DNA of 64,000 nt, taken from Dyadobacter arcticus. GTDB taxonomy: Bacteria; Bacteroidota; Bacteroidia; Cytophagales; Spirosomataceae. The notes under the pieces were generated by a model. It saw only the letters and a list, made by a program, of their open reading frames with translations, made no database searches and was not told where the DNA came from. A program made the translations under genes and the position numbers. Shown in pieces: positions 23,844 through 32,032 of the stretch (positions are counted from its first letter, which is position 1; each line of letters begins with the position of its first letter). The DNA lies in contig NZ_JAASQJ010000001.1 of the NCBI RefSeq assembly GCF_011762185.1, forward strand, positions 372,001 to 436,000, in the 5' to 3' direction.

Positions 23844-24977
23844 TCAATAACTGATGGGCTGTCCGTCGGATACTTCCTGATAACCTAGAGTGATCAATTG
23901 ATCTCCGGCAGTTAATCCCGAAAGGATTTCTATTTTTCCGTTGTAGCTCAACCCTGTTTTTACTTCCTTCGCTTTGGCGACTTTTTTGTTTCCTTCTGTC
24001 ACCGCCACATACACAACATTGCCTTTCTCAGTGCTTTGGACAAAATTCTGGTCGATCGCTAATGCATTTTTGGCTGTTTGATCATTGATCTGGACGTTTG
24101 CCATCATATTAGGCTTTATATCCCTGTCAGAAGGAAGGTTTGCTTCAATAGTAAATGTCCTCGAAAGTGGGTCAACGGTTGTGCTGACGAATGAAACCTT
24201 GGCTTTAAACTCCTTTTTCAAGTCCGGGAATTTGACAATTACTTGGTCGCCCTTCTTAACGCTCGACGCATACGTATCGGAAACTTTTGCCAATACCTTC
24301 AAATTGCTAAGGTTTACGATCCGAACAACGCCAACACCTGGGGACGCCATTTCACCCACTTTCACATTGACCATATCTACCACTCCGGACATCGGAGAGA
24401 CAATGTTTGTTTGAGAAAGCTGTGTATTTAAAGTACTCATCCTTCTCTCCAGCGATTCCTTATTATTCTTGGCCTGAATGAATTGTATCTCAGTGCCTAT
24501 CTTCTGGTCCCAAAGGCTCTTTTGTTTTTCATAAAGCGTGTTTGCAAGGCTCATTTGTGTTTTCAGCTCCTCGACGGATTCTTTTAGGATACTGTTATCA
24601 ACCCTGCCGATCACGCTTCCTGCTTTTACAAAATCTCCTTCTTTTACATACATCGCTACCACAGCACCTCCCGACTTCGGAGTTACCATAACATTGTTTT
24701 TAGCGTCAACAGAACCTTGAAGCTCAACATAGTGGCGGAAAGTTTCAGCGTCTAGGGTATCCACAGAAACTGGCTTCACTTTTGCCTCTATAACCTTATT
24801 CGGTTCGAGCTTCCCGATTTCAATTTCGAGTGCCTTGATCTTCTTCTCGTTTTCGACCCGCTCGGCTTTCAGCTTGGTCAATTCTTCTTTTTTACCTTCC
24901 ACGCCTTCTTTCTTCTGTCCACCGCAAGAGGCGAGTATGGAGGCCAGAACCGCTATAAGCAAAATATGTTTTTTCAT
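23844..24977 (-). CDS. RND efflux periplasmic adaptor lipoprotein (HlyD/AcrA family)
   Basis: A membrane-fusion protein of 377 residues linking the pump to the TolC channel. The chosen start gives a lipoprotein signal, KKHILLIAVLASILASCGG, with Cys acylated. An in-frame ATG at 25025 overlaps the tolC stop as ATGA and would add 16 basic residues; coupling from there is possible. After an N-terminal coiled coil (LTKLKAERVENEKKIKALE), a split lipoyl domain appears: GGAVVAMYVKEGDFVKAGSVIG and later TNIVSPMSGVVDMVNVKVGE, with a helical hairpin between. Beta-barrel and membrane-proximal domains follow. Operon partners lie on both sides. Confidence 0.92.
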   Translation of the reverse strand: MKKHILLIAVLASILASCGGQKKEGVEGKKEELTKLKAERVENEKKIKALEIEIGKLEPNKVIEAKVKPVSVDTLDAETFRHYVELQGSVDAKNNVMVTPKSGGAVVAMYVKEGDFVKAGSVIGRVDNSILKESVEELKTQMSLANTLYEKQKSLWDQKIGTEIQFIQAKNNKESLERRMSTLNTQLSQTNIVSPMSGVVDMVNVKVGEMASPGVGVVRIVNLSNLKVLAKVSDTYASSVKKGDQVIVKFPDLKKEFKAKVSFVSTTVDPLSRTFTIEANLPSDRDIKPNMMANVQINDQTAKNALAIDQNFVQSTEKGNVVYVAVTEGNKKVAKAKEVKTGLSYNGKIEILSGLTAGDQLITLGYQEVSDGQPISY

Positions 24978-25021
24978 GGTATTAGTAAGTAGCTGTTTGA
25001 AGTTTTGTTTTCGTGTTGATT

Positions 25022-26395
25022 TCATTTTTCGGTATCGGTATAGAGTTCTCCTCTTGCCCTGCTTAGGTCCACTTTCGCAATCATCAGATCGTAAAGTGCC
25101 GTGAAATAATTGGTCTGGGCTTCCTTGAACGAAGATTCGGCATTGATCACCTCGATGTTGGAACCTACGCCTTCTTTGTATTTGATTTTCGAGACGCGGA
25201 CGATTTCCTGGGCAAGATCAAGATTGCGTTTTTGCGTTTCGAGCGTTGCGAATGCGTTTTTGATGGTAATGCCAGCCTGATTGGTTTCCAGATCTATGGA
25301 TTGTTTCAGGAGCGTCTGACTATTTTTCACTTTGTCAATCGCGATTTTCTTCTGTTCTATCTGGTATTTTTTGGTAAAGCCATCAAAAATCGGAACGTTA
25401 ATTGTGACCGTCAGGACCGAATTATTAAACCATTTGGATCCGAACAAATCGGCGAAACTATCGCGTCCATTGTTATGACCGTAGCCCAACGATGCCGAAA
25501 CATTTGGTAAATATCCTGCCCTGATGTTTCTGAGATCCAGGTCTGCCAATTTTCCCTGGGTATTCAATAGCGAATATTCGATTCGGCTTTCGTAAGACGT
25601 ACCTAGTTGTGCGGTTGCGGTTTTAAGTGAATCGATGTTCACAGAATTGATATCGTCCGTAAGTTTGATCGGCTCGTCCGGAGGCATTGCCATTTGGTAT
25701 TTAAGTAGGGCATAGCTTAGGTCGATCAGGTTTTGCACCTTCTGACGCTCGGTTTGCAGGTTATTAATCTGCACTTCAATCCGGTTGACGTCCAATAACT
25801 CTACAAAGCCAGCAACATTCATGGCCTTTGTCTCGATCATCAGCGAATCTACACGACTGATATTGAGATCAAGCAACTTGGCGCGTTCTTCCGCTACTTG
25901 CGCAGAATAATATGCCTTCGTTACTGCTTCGGCAACGGACACTTTGGAAGATGTAATGTTCTTCTGTGCCAGTTCGCGATAGGTAGCCGCTGCTTTCAAA
26001 CCAATAAAATAGGAACCATTAAAAATTAATTGGCTTAATGTTCCAGATGCAGAACCCTGGTATTGTACCCCGAATTTGACGGCCACAGGCGGAGCATCTG
26101 CTGGCGCATTTGGATCGGCAAAGTTGGCTGGAAGGAAGAAACGCTGAATAATCAGGTTATCGGTAAATGTGAAATTACCATTAATCTGAGGCAAACCTGC
26201 TGCCCTGATCTCTCCAATACGCGCTTCGGCTGAATTAGCATCCAGTTGCGAGTTTTTGATATTCAAATTGTGTTTTATAGCATAATCTACGGCTTGGTCT
26301 AATGAGAAACTGCCGTCTTGCGCTCTTAAGGGGGCGAAACTGAGTAAAATCGCCAGCAGTAATAAGCCGCTGCGAAAGATTTGGTCATTTTTCAT
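25022..26395 (-). CDS. TolC-family outer-membrane efflux channel
   Basis: An outer-membrane efflux protein of about 457 residues, with signal peptide ending LLSFAPLRAQ. Two structural repeats of long alpha-helices are seen (FSLDQAVDYAIKHNLNIKNSQ at the first, and the matching NLDLAQEIVRVSKIKYKEGV near the end), typical of the periplasmic tunnel. The beta-strand segments with GSYFIGLKAAATY and SLGYGHNNGRDSF lie between. The frame could start at 26410 (15 nt further), overlapping the TetR gene by 26 nt. With the adaptor and RND pump it makes one tripartite system; its stop overlaps a possible adaptor start (ATGA). Confidence 0.9.
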   Translation of the reverse strand: MKNDQIFRSGLLLLAILLSFAPLRAQDGSFSLDQAVDYAIKHNLNIKNSQLDANSAEARIGEIRAAGLPQINGNFTFTDNLIIQRFFLPANFADPNAPADAPPVAVKFGVQYQGSASGTLSQLIFNGSYFIGLKAAATYRELAQKNITSSKVSVAEAVTKAYYSAQVAEERAKLLDLNISRVDSLMIETKAMNVAGFVELLDVNRIEVQINNLQTERQKVQNLIDLSYALLKYQMAMPPDEPIKLTDDINSVNIDSLKTATAQLGTSYESRIEYSLLNTQGKLADLDLRNIRAGYLPNVSASLGYGHNNGRDSFADLFGSKWFNNSVLTVTINVPIFDGFTKKYQIEQKKIAIDKVKNSQTLLKQSIDLETNQAGITIKNAFATLETQKRNLDLAQEIVRVSKIKYKEGVGSNIEVINAESSFKEAQTNYFTALYDLMIAKVDLSRARGELYTDTEK

Positions 26396-27011
26396 GGATA
26401 TTGATTTCAAATGCTGATTTATCTTTTATGGTGTTATAGTATTCAAATCCTTTTTCTGACAGAATTCCCCTCAAAAAGTGAAGAAGGAATTGCATCTGGG
26501 TCCGCATCATGTCAAACTTTTTAGGCGGAAAAATATTCGGGTCAAACGCCATTACCACTTGTTCAATCCGTAGAAGGCAAAGTACCTCAACGTCAATGTC
26601 TTGTCTATAAAGGCCAAGCTCAATTCCCTGGATCAGGTTGTCACGGATGCTTTTAAGAACATATTCATGTTTATAAGTTTGGAACAATTCCCAGGCCGAC
26701 GGATAATATTTTTTGAGATCATATAAAAGGGTAGGATTCATATTCGAAAGTGTGTCCCGCATCTGTGTTGATGAATACATCATCTGTTCAATGGGATTGG
26801 AGGCCTGCTCATCCAACTTTTGCATTTCGCATTTCTGCGATTTAATCTCGTCTTGAATTACGAGCGCGAGAATCGCTTCCTTGTCTGAATAATGCTGATA
26901 AATTGTCCTTTTTGATATACCCAAATCCTTGGCAATATCATCCATTGTGACGCTTTTGATTCCATAGCGCCAAAACAGATTACATGCTGATTTTATAATT
27001 CGATCTTTCAC
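26385..27011 (-). CDS. TetR/AcrR family transcriptional regulator
   Basis: A 208-residue regulator. The N-terminal DNA-binding domain has the TetR helix-turn-helix at about residues 18-45 (SVTMDDIAKDLGISKRTIY then HYSDKE). The C-terminal ligand domain is variable and helical (FFPPKK-type end not conserved). It is the first gene of the efflux operon and overlaps the tolC gene, so it most likely represses its own operon and is released by an exported compound. An imperfect dyad just upstream, TTGAA-ATAT-TCGAA (27021-27034), could be its operator. The inducer is unknown. Confidence 0.9.
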   Translation of the reverse strand: MKDRIIKSACNLFWRYGIKSVTMDDIAKDLGISKRTIYQHYSDKEAILALVIQDEIKSQKCEMQKLDEQASNPIEQMMYSSTQMRDTLSNMNPTLLYDLKKYYPSAWELFQTYKHEYVLKSIRDNLIQGIELGLYRQDIDVEVLCLLRIEQVVMAFDPNIFPPKKFDMMRTQMQFLLHFLRGILSEKGFEYYNTIKDKSAFEINIHEK

Positions 27012-27557
27012 GTGGCAAATTTGAAATATTCGAATGATAAAAACTAAGAAAACTATGAAAATGTTTAAAGTTTTCTGAAAAGCGTTTGGATTGCTAACAG
27101 AAATACAGAATCAGTTAAAGCAAGTGTTATTATAATGTATTGTATATCAAACTTTTATTCCCTAATCCCACTTTGTATAGGCTTTCTTGCGAGTCAAAAC
27201 ACTAATGAACACTCCACATGGCAATTGTAATCACTCGAAACATGAATAGTATAATTTAAAGATATAGTATTTGAAAAGTGTGGTATTAAAGTATCGGATG
27301 TGTAACTAACCGGATCATTTTCGCTACATGATCAAACCTAAAAGTAGGGATGGCGACGGTGAGTGGTCAACAAAAAGATTATCAAACGGACTATTTATGG
27401 TATGAACTTGCCAAAACAGCCGATCAATCAATACGAAACGGGAATGATTTAGTAACAGACCGTGTTTGGAAATAACGCATATTGTGCCCAAATTTCGGGT
27501 CGTTTCGTTCTTTTCGTAACTCATAATTCACTTATTGCCATCGAGACCAATAAATCA
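27012..27557. other. 546-nt intergenic region between tetR and arginine decarboxylase
   Basis: Divergent spacer. Near the tetR side it holds the imperfect dyad TTGAA-ATAT-TCGAA (27021-27034), a possible TetR operator. The middle is AT-rich and I see no convincing ORF, tRNA or strong hairpin. No exact TTTG-N19-TAnnTTTG promoter was found for either gene; a near match TAGTATTTG occurs around 27266. The frame of the decarboxylase extends upstream to a GTG at 27462, but the extra 32 codons have no family resemblance. Confidence 0.5.
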
Positions 27558-29042
27558 ATGAAAAGCAGCTACATTGACCTGATTCAGCAGACGTTCGAGT
27601 TTCCTACCATGGAATTTAATGTTGACAATAATGAATTGCTGTTCAACAATGTACCGTTGATGGACATCATCAAAGAACATGGTACACCTCTGAAATTAAA
27701 CTATTTACCAAAGATCGGCGAGCATATTTACAATGCGAATATGTTTTTCCGGAATGCTTTCAAAAGGCATAACTACAAGGGCACCTATACCTATTGCTAT
27801 TGCACAAAGTCTTCACATTTCAGTTTTGTATTGGAAGAAGCACTAAAACATAATATACATCTCGAAACTTCTTCCTCTTTCGATATTCCTATCATCCGTG
27901 AATTGTATCGCAGAGGAAAGGTTAATAAATCAACTTTTATTCTGGCTAATGGTTACAAGCTTCCCCGTTATACGCAATATTTAAGTGAGTTGATTAACGA
28001 AGGCTTCAATGTGATCCCCATCCTGGACAACCTGAAGGAAATTGAATCTTACGAGCAACAGGTCACCGCAGACACGGTCAATTTTGCGATGCGTATCGCA
28101 ACGGATGAGGAACCGAATTTTGCCTTCTATACTTCTCGTTTGGGTATTCGTTATAATGATGTACAACAGCTTTACAAAGAGAAGATTGAACCAAATCCAC
28201 GGTTTAAACTCAAAATGTTGCACTTCTTCATCAATACTGGGATAAAGGACAGTGCTTATTATTGGAGCGAGCTTACCCGGTTTATGTTTAAGTACTGCGA
28301 AATGCAGAAAATTTGTCCGGAGCTTGATTCGATCGATATAGGTGGCGGTCTTCCAATACAGACTTCGCTGCAAACTGGTTTTGATTACCAGCAGATGATC
28401 GATGAAATCATTGAAAATATCCAATGGATCTGCAACAAGAATAATGTTCCGGTTCCCCATATTTTTACAGAATTTGGCAGCTATACCGTCGGAGAAAGCG
28501 GAGCGGTAATTTATGAGATCATTGATAAGAAGTTGCAGAATGACAAGGAGTTATGGTATATGATCAATGGATCCTTTATCACTCAGCTTCCTGATTCCTG
28601 GGGCATGAACCAGAAATACATCATGCTTCCGATCAATAATTGGGATAGTCCTTATCAGAAAGTTAACCTCGGCGGCTTAACATGTGATTCCCAGGACTTT
28701 TATAATAGTGAGATGCACAGCGCCGATTTGTACATGCCTATTTTCGAGGAAGACTCGGAAAAGCAATACATTGGATTTTTTCATACGGGAGCTTACCAGG
28801 AGTCATTGGGCGGATATGGTGGCATTCAACATTGTCTGATACCGGCGCCAAAGCATGTGCTGGTGGATAGGGACGAGGAGGGACGCCTTACAACCCGTGT
28901 TTTTGCGGAAGAACAGAACAGTGATACCATGCTGAAAATCCTTGGTTTTAAAGACGAACCTTTCGTAGCAGCCGAAAGTAAAAAGAAAAAAGCAGGCGAG
29001 CCGGTGGAAGCTGAAGAAGAGCTGGCAGAAACAAAAATTTGA
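27558..29042 (+). CDS. speA: Arginine decarboxylase (PLP fold III)
   Basis: A 494-residue decarboxylase of the alanine-racemase/ornithine decarboxylase fold, turning arginine into agmatine for polyamine synthesis. It has the short Bacteroidota form rather than the about 650-residue E. coli SpeA. The PLP lysine is probably Lys84 in YCYCTKSSHFSF. SIDIGGGLPIQTS is the glycine-rich phosphate-binding loop, and FTEFGSYTVGESGAVIYEII belongs to the second barrel half. The start at ATG 27558 gives the family N-terminus (SSYIDLIQQTFEFP). The C-terminal about 25 residues (KKKKAGEPVEAEEELAETKI) are charged and low complexity. A hairpin terminator follows. Agmatine deiminase genes are not nearby. Confidence 0.85.
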   Translation: MKSSYIDLIQQTFEFPTMEFNVDNNELLFNNVPLMDIIKEHGTPLKLNYLPKIGEHIYNANMFFRNAFKRHNYKGTYTYCYCTKSSHFSFVLEEALKHNIHLETSSSFDIPIIRELYRRGKVNKSTFILANGYKLPRYTQYLSELINEGFNVIPILDNLKEIESYEQQVTADTVNFAMRIATDEEPNFAFYTSRLGIRYNDVQQLYKEKIEPNPRFKLKMLHFFINTGIKDSAYYWSELTRFMFKYCEMQKICPELDSIDIGGGLPIQTSLQTGFDYQQMIDEIIENIQWICNKNNVPVPHIFTEFGSYTVGESGAVIYEIIDKKLQNDKELWYMINGSFITQLPDSWGMNQKYIMLPINNWDSPYQKVNLGGLTCDSQDFYNSEMHSADLYMPIFEEDSEKQYIGFFHTGAYQESLGGYGGIQHCLIPAPKHVLVDRDEEGRLTTRVFAEEQNSDTMLKILGFKDEPFVAAESKKKKAGEPVEAEEELAETKI

Positions 29043-29056
29043 TATTGCTTATAAAG

Positions 29057-29106
29057 TTCTTTGAATGAGTTCGTTATTAGTTCTGCTGAAACACTCATTC
29101 AAAGAA
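29057..29106 (+). terminator. Long-loop hairpin after arginine decarboxylase
   Basis: TTCTTTGAATGAG (29057-29069) pairs perfectly over 13 bp with CTCATTCAAAGAA (29094-29106), with a 24-nt loop, followed by a T-rich run. It begins 14 nt after the stop codon. The T run overlaps the next gene's promoter. Confidence 0.6.
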
Positions 29107-29116
29107 TTTATTTTTA

Positions 29117-29124
29117 TATTTTTG
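29117..29124 (+). promoter_or_regulatory. -7 promoter box for the small lipoprotein gene
   Basis: TATTTTTG matches TAnnTTTG, directly after the hairpin at 29057-29106 and 29 nt before the ATG at 29154. No -33 TTTG is present. Confidence 0.45.
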
Positions 29125-29153
29125 CGGTGACAAAATCTTATACGAACAGAAAA

Positions 29154-29279
29154 ATGAAAAAGCTCATATTTCTTCTTGCCATTTGCGGAACCCTCGCCGC
29201 AGCTTCTTGCACCAAACATGCCTGCCCTGCATACGGCTCAGTTCAAAAAACGCAGCCCGCACCTTCGGTTAAGGCTTAA
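29154..29279 (+). CDS. Small lipoprotein, 41 residues
   Basis: A short gene starting at ATG 29154. Residues 1-19 form a lipoprotein signal (KKLIFLLAICGTLAAASC) with a clear lipobox AASC. The mature peptide is only about 23 residues: CTKHACPAYGSVQKTQPAPS and VKA at the end. The CPAYG segment is something I associate with tiny lipoproteins in Cytophagales, but the function is unknown. It has its own -7 box and its stop overlaps the convergent phosphatase stop (shared TTAA). The longer frame from 29061 runs through the upstream hairpin and is not credible. Confidence 0.7.
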   Translation: MKKLIFLLAICGTLAAASCTKHACPAYGSVQKTQPAPSVKA

Positions 29280-29806
29280 TTAATATTACTCAATATTATT
29301 TTGGCAGCTTCTAATAAATTGGCTGCGAAAAAATCGCCTTTCGAAAGCTCAGTATCAGGAACAATGTGAATTGTTCTGACCCCCGCTTTTTTTCCTGCCT
29401 GCATATCTCCCTCCCGGTCTCCGATCATCCAGGATTGTTTGAAATCAATGTTATATTTAGCGGCCGCCTTTTCCAGCATGAGTGAACCAGGCTTTCTGGA
29501 TAACGATGCCCCGGAATATTGCGGATGATAAGGGGAGAAATAAAGGTCATCCAGCGCATTGCCAGATACCTTCTGCATCTCTTGATGAATGGCATAAACC
29601 TGATTGTCAGTATATAACCCCTTTGCAATTCCAGCCTGGTTGGTGATCACAATCAATAAATACCCGGCTTCCTTTAACATTCTCAATGCTTCAACTACTC
29701 CCTCCGGAATAATCAGGTCTTCCAAATGATAGACATAATCCGGGCAATCTTCATTAAGTACTCCATCCCGATCCAGGAAAACGCATTTTGATTTTGAAAG
29801 GAACAT
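29276..29806 (-). CDS. HAD-superfamily phosphatase, GmhB/HisB-like, zinc ligands lost
   Basis: A 176-residue HAD IIIA phosphatase resembling D-glycero-D-manno-heptose 1,7-bisphosphate 7-phosphatase. Motif I is FLDRDGVLNED with both catalytic aspartates, motif II is VITNQAGIAKG, and motif III/IV is MIGDREGDMQAG with a preceding Lys in RKPG. In typical GmhB a zinc loop with Cys-x-His and Cys-x-Cys ligands lies between; here it reads SPYHPQYSGASLSRKPG with no cysteine, so metal binding at this site is probably lost. Substrate may therefore differ. No gmhA or hldE is present in the window. It ends against the small lipoprotein gene and starts 11 nt before the hemE stop. Confidence 0.8.
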   Translation of the reverse strand: MFLSKSKCVFLDRDGVLNEDCPDYVYHLEDLIIPEGVVEALRMLKEAGYLLIVITNQAGIAKGLYTDNQVYAIHQEMQKVSGNALDDLYFSPYHPQYSGASLSRKPGSLMLEKAAAKYNIDFKQSWMIGDREGDMQAGKKAGVRTIHIVPDTELSKGDFFAANLLEAAKIILSNIN

Positions 29807-29817
29807 AATGGAACGAG

Positions 29818-30843
29818 CTAGCAGGAAAATTCTTTGACTGCTTCAATGAAACAACGGACTTTGTCAGGGTCTGTATCAGGATATACTCCATGTCCCAGAT
29901 TAGCAATGTAATGCTGTGTGCCAAACTGGTGGAGCATATTTTTCACCTCAATCCGTATCTGATCGTAAGATGCGTACAATACACAGGGGTCCAGATTTCC
30001 CTGCAACGTTTTTTCAGGGATTAGTTGGCGGGATTCGGCGATGTCCATATTCCAGTCGAGACCAACTACGGAGCAATTAAGCTCCCCGATTTCCTGCCTG
30101 GCAAAGAAAGCGCCTTTTGCAAAAACCGTCACAGGTACTTCGCTGATTGCATCGCAGATCTGCTTGATGTAGGGCAATGAGAATATTTTATATTGTTCCG
30201 GCGAAAGGATACCTGCCCAGGAATCGAATATTTGAACAAGATCAGCACCGGCAGTGATCTGCGCTTTGAAATAGGCAATGGTACTGTCGGTTATTTTTTG
30301 GAGTAACAAATGCGAAAATTCCGGATCAGCATACAAATGTCTTTTTGCAATAGAAAACGTCTTAGAGCCTTTTCCTTCCGTCATATAACAGAAAATGGTA
30401 AAAGGCGCACCAGCAAACCCAATCAGCGGAACACGGCCGCCTAGTCCTTGTTTGGTCAGTTTAATCGCATCCAGCACATATTTTAAATCCGTTTCCGGCT
30501 CTGCGACGTGTAATTTATCCAGTTCCTGGGTTGTATGGATAGTTTTTGGAAAAACCGGTCCGCGCTGCTCGATCATCTCATAAGGTAGTCCCATTGCTTC
30601 GGGGATAACCAGGATATCGGAGAATATTATGGCTGCATCTACGCCGAGGATATCAACAGGTTGCAATGTCACTTCGGCAGCCATTTCAGGGGTTGTTGCC
30701 AATGTTATAAAGCTTCCGGCTTTTTCCCTAACCGCCCTGTATTCAGGCAAAATTCTTCCGGCTTGCCGCATCATCCAAACAGGCGTCCGCTCCGTCTTCT
30801 CTCCCCTCGCCGCACGTAATAAAAGGTCATTTTTCAAATTCAT
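29818..30843 (-). CDS. hemE: Uroporphyrinogen decarboxylase
   Basis: A 341-residue enzyme that removes four carboxyl groups from uroporphyrinogen III to give coproporphyrinogen III in heme synthesis. The start signature [18 protein letters not shown] (substrate-binding Arg residues) and [14 protein letters not shown] with the catalytic Asp are both present, as is GLDWNMDI and the end [15 protein letters not shown] with the conserved His. The ATG at 30843 starts the family N-terminus; an upstream ATG at 30891 adds 16 unlike residues. No other heme genes adjoin it; it probably shares a minus-strand transcript with the phosphatase downstream. Confidence 0.95.
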   Translation of the reverse strand: MNLKNDLLLRAARGEKTERTPVWMMRQAGRILPEYRAVREKAGSFITLATTPEMAAEVTLQPVDILGVDAAIIFSDILVIPEAMGLPYEMIEQRGPVFPKTIHTTQELDKLHVAEPETDLKYVLDAIKLTKQGLGGRVPLIGFAGAPFTIFCYMTEGKGSKTFSIAKRHLYADPEFSHLLLQKITDSTIAYFKAQITAGADLVQIFDSWAGILSPEQYKIFSLPYIKQICDAISEVPVTVFAKGAFFARQEIGELNCSVVGLDWNMDIAESRQLIPEKTLQGNLDPCVLYASYDQIRIEVKNMLHQFGTQHYIANLGHGVYPDTDPDKVRCFIEAVKEFSC

Positions 30844-30871
30844 GCGGCAAAGGTAACTGTAAGAGGATGGA

Positions 30872-31273
30872 TTACCATCTCTCAAATACATTACTTCTGG
30901 AGGTGCACCGAAATGCGAAAGGTTTGTTTTCTTTGCAAAGCTTTTTTATTTCGCGCCACCTTTTAACAATCTGCTCGACCATTTCCCAATACTGATAGCC
31001 ATTCTTGGAGGGTGGGCATAAAAAGAAAACGCCGACCTGATGTTCTTCAAATAATTCTCTTTGACGCCTGGTTCTGTGAATATTAAGATCCTGTGTGATG
31101 ACAACGGCTCCTTCTGCGCCAATTTTTGGTAACCAGTCTTCGTCCAAAGCCCCTTTTCCAAAAACACTTTCAATGGATACTATTTCAAAACCTTCACCTG
31201 TAGGTTTTTCAAGTTTATTTATTCCGGAAGCGATATGAGGTGAAATGTTTTCATCGATATAAATTTTCGTCAT
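30872..31273 (-). CDS. DUF5615 PIN-like protein, putative toxin
   Basis: A 133-residue protein with the DUF5615/Mut7-C-like PIN fold: acidic start [13 protein letters not shown] (Asp7, Glu8), [24 protein letters not shown] with a second acidic cluster, and an end rich in basic residues. These acids suit a metal-dependent RNase. Its ATG overlaps the stop of the upstream DUF433-type gene (ATGA), the order antitoxin-toxin being usual for DUF433/DUF5615 pairs in bacteria. Toxicity is inferred from family pairing only. It lies 28 nt from the hemE start on the same strand. Confidence 0.78.
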   Translation of the reverse strand: MTKIYIDENISPHIASGINKLEKPTGEGFEIVSIESVFGKGALDEDWLPKIGAEGAVVITQDLNIHRTRRQRELFEEHQVGVFFLCPPSKNGYQYWEMVEQIVKRWREIKKLCKENKPFAFRCTSRSNVFERW

Positions 31274-31941
31274 GCGGCATTTTGGTAGAAGTTAATCGCG
31301 TCTTTTACCTCAGCTATCGACAAATCGTAAAGGCGGACGATGACTTCAATCGATTCGCCGCCTTGGAACAAGCCGTAAACAGTCTCAGCGAGAATGTTGG
31401 TTGTGCCGATTAAAGGTTGACCAAATTGTCTTTTAGGGTCAATGATAATAGCATGATCTTTTCCCATTGGATACAACCTTTCAGCCAAATCGTGACTATT
31501 AAAATCAATTTTCTTGCAAAATGGCTCAAAAACATGCTTGATTGTAATTTGCAATGTTTCGTCCGCCCTGATGATTTCTCCAATTTGACCAGTAAATAAA
31601 ATTTGTTTTCCGTCGGTAAGAATATTCGATTTGGCGAACGGATATTTTGTTCCAAGAACTTCTTCTAAGATTTTATGGGCCTTTACGATTTTTTGCGTAG
31701 ATACCCCTTCTTCTCTCAACTGATAAAAGGTAAAAAACTCAATGAGCGTGAAAAAATTTGTTGTCAAACTCTTTCCTAAGCCTTCCGAAAAGATTTTGTC
31801 AGACCCACCAAATTGGGCGTTCCAGTACTCATTTAGCCATCTCCGAACTTTGGCGGGGGGAAGGCCTAAAATGATGGAAACGTCAGGGATTGTATAAATG
31901 CCTGAACCAATTCCAAAGATATCCTGATTCGTGGAGGTCAT
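31270..31941 (-). CDS. DUF433-type protein with HTH N-terminus, putative antitoxin
   Basis: A 223-residue protein. The N-terminal part (YTIPDVSIILGLPPAKVRRW) resembles a MerR-like winged helix, suitable for DNA binding and autoregulation. The C-terminal about 75 residues match DUF433: KRQFGQPLIGTTNILAETVY, then LFQGGESIEVIVRLYDLS and IAEVKDAINFY. A longer middle segment separates them, making it larger than the about 75-residue simple DUF433 antitoxins. Its last bases overlap the DUF5615 start. It begins 19 nt beyond the T tract of the TonB receptor's terminator, so it must have its own promoter, not recognised here. Confidence 0.72.
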   Translation of the reverse strand: MTSTNQDIFGIGSGIYTIPDVSIILGLPPAKVRRWLNEYWNAQFGGSDKIFSEGLGKSLTTNFFTLIEFFTFYQLREEGVSTQKIVKAHKILEEVLGTKYPFAKSNILTDGKQILFTGQIGEIIRADETLQITIKHVFEPFCKKIDFNSHDLAERLYPMGKDHAIIIDPKRQFGQPLIGTTNILAETVYGLFQGGESIEVIVRLYDLSIAEVKDAINFYQNAA

Positions 31942-31960
31942 AAATTGTGGGTTGTGTGTG

Positions 31961-32003
31961 AAAAAAAAAATTGCTTCAAAGACTTTGTAAATCTTTGAAG
32001 CAA
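31961..32003 (-). terminator. Strong intrinsic terminator of the TonB receptor gene
   Basis: On the minus strand a 12-bp perfect stem TTGCTTCAAAGA / TCTTTGAAGCAA (31971-31982 with 31992-32003, 9-nt loop) is followed by ten Ts (complement of 31961-31970). It sits 29 nt after the receptor stop codon. Confidence 0.93.
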
Positions 32004-32032
32004 GGTAAGAATTCCTTTTAGACCTATTTATA

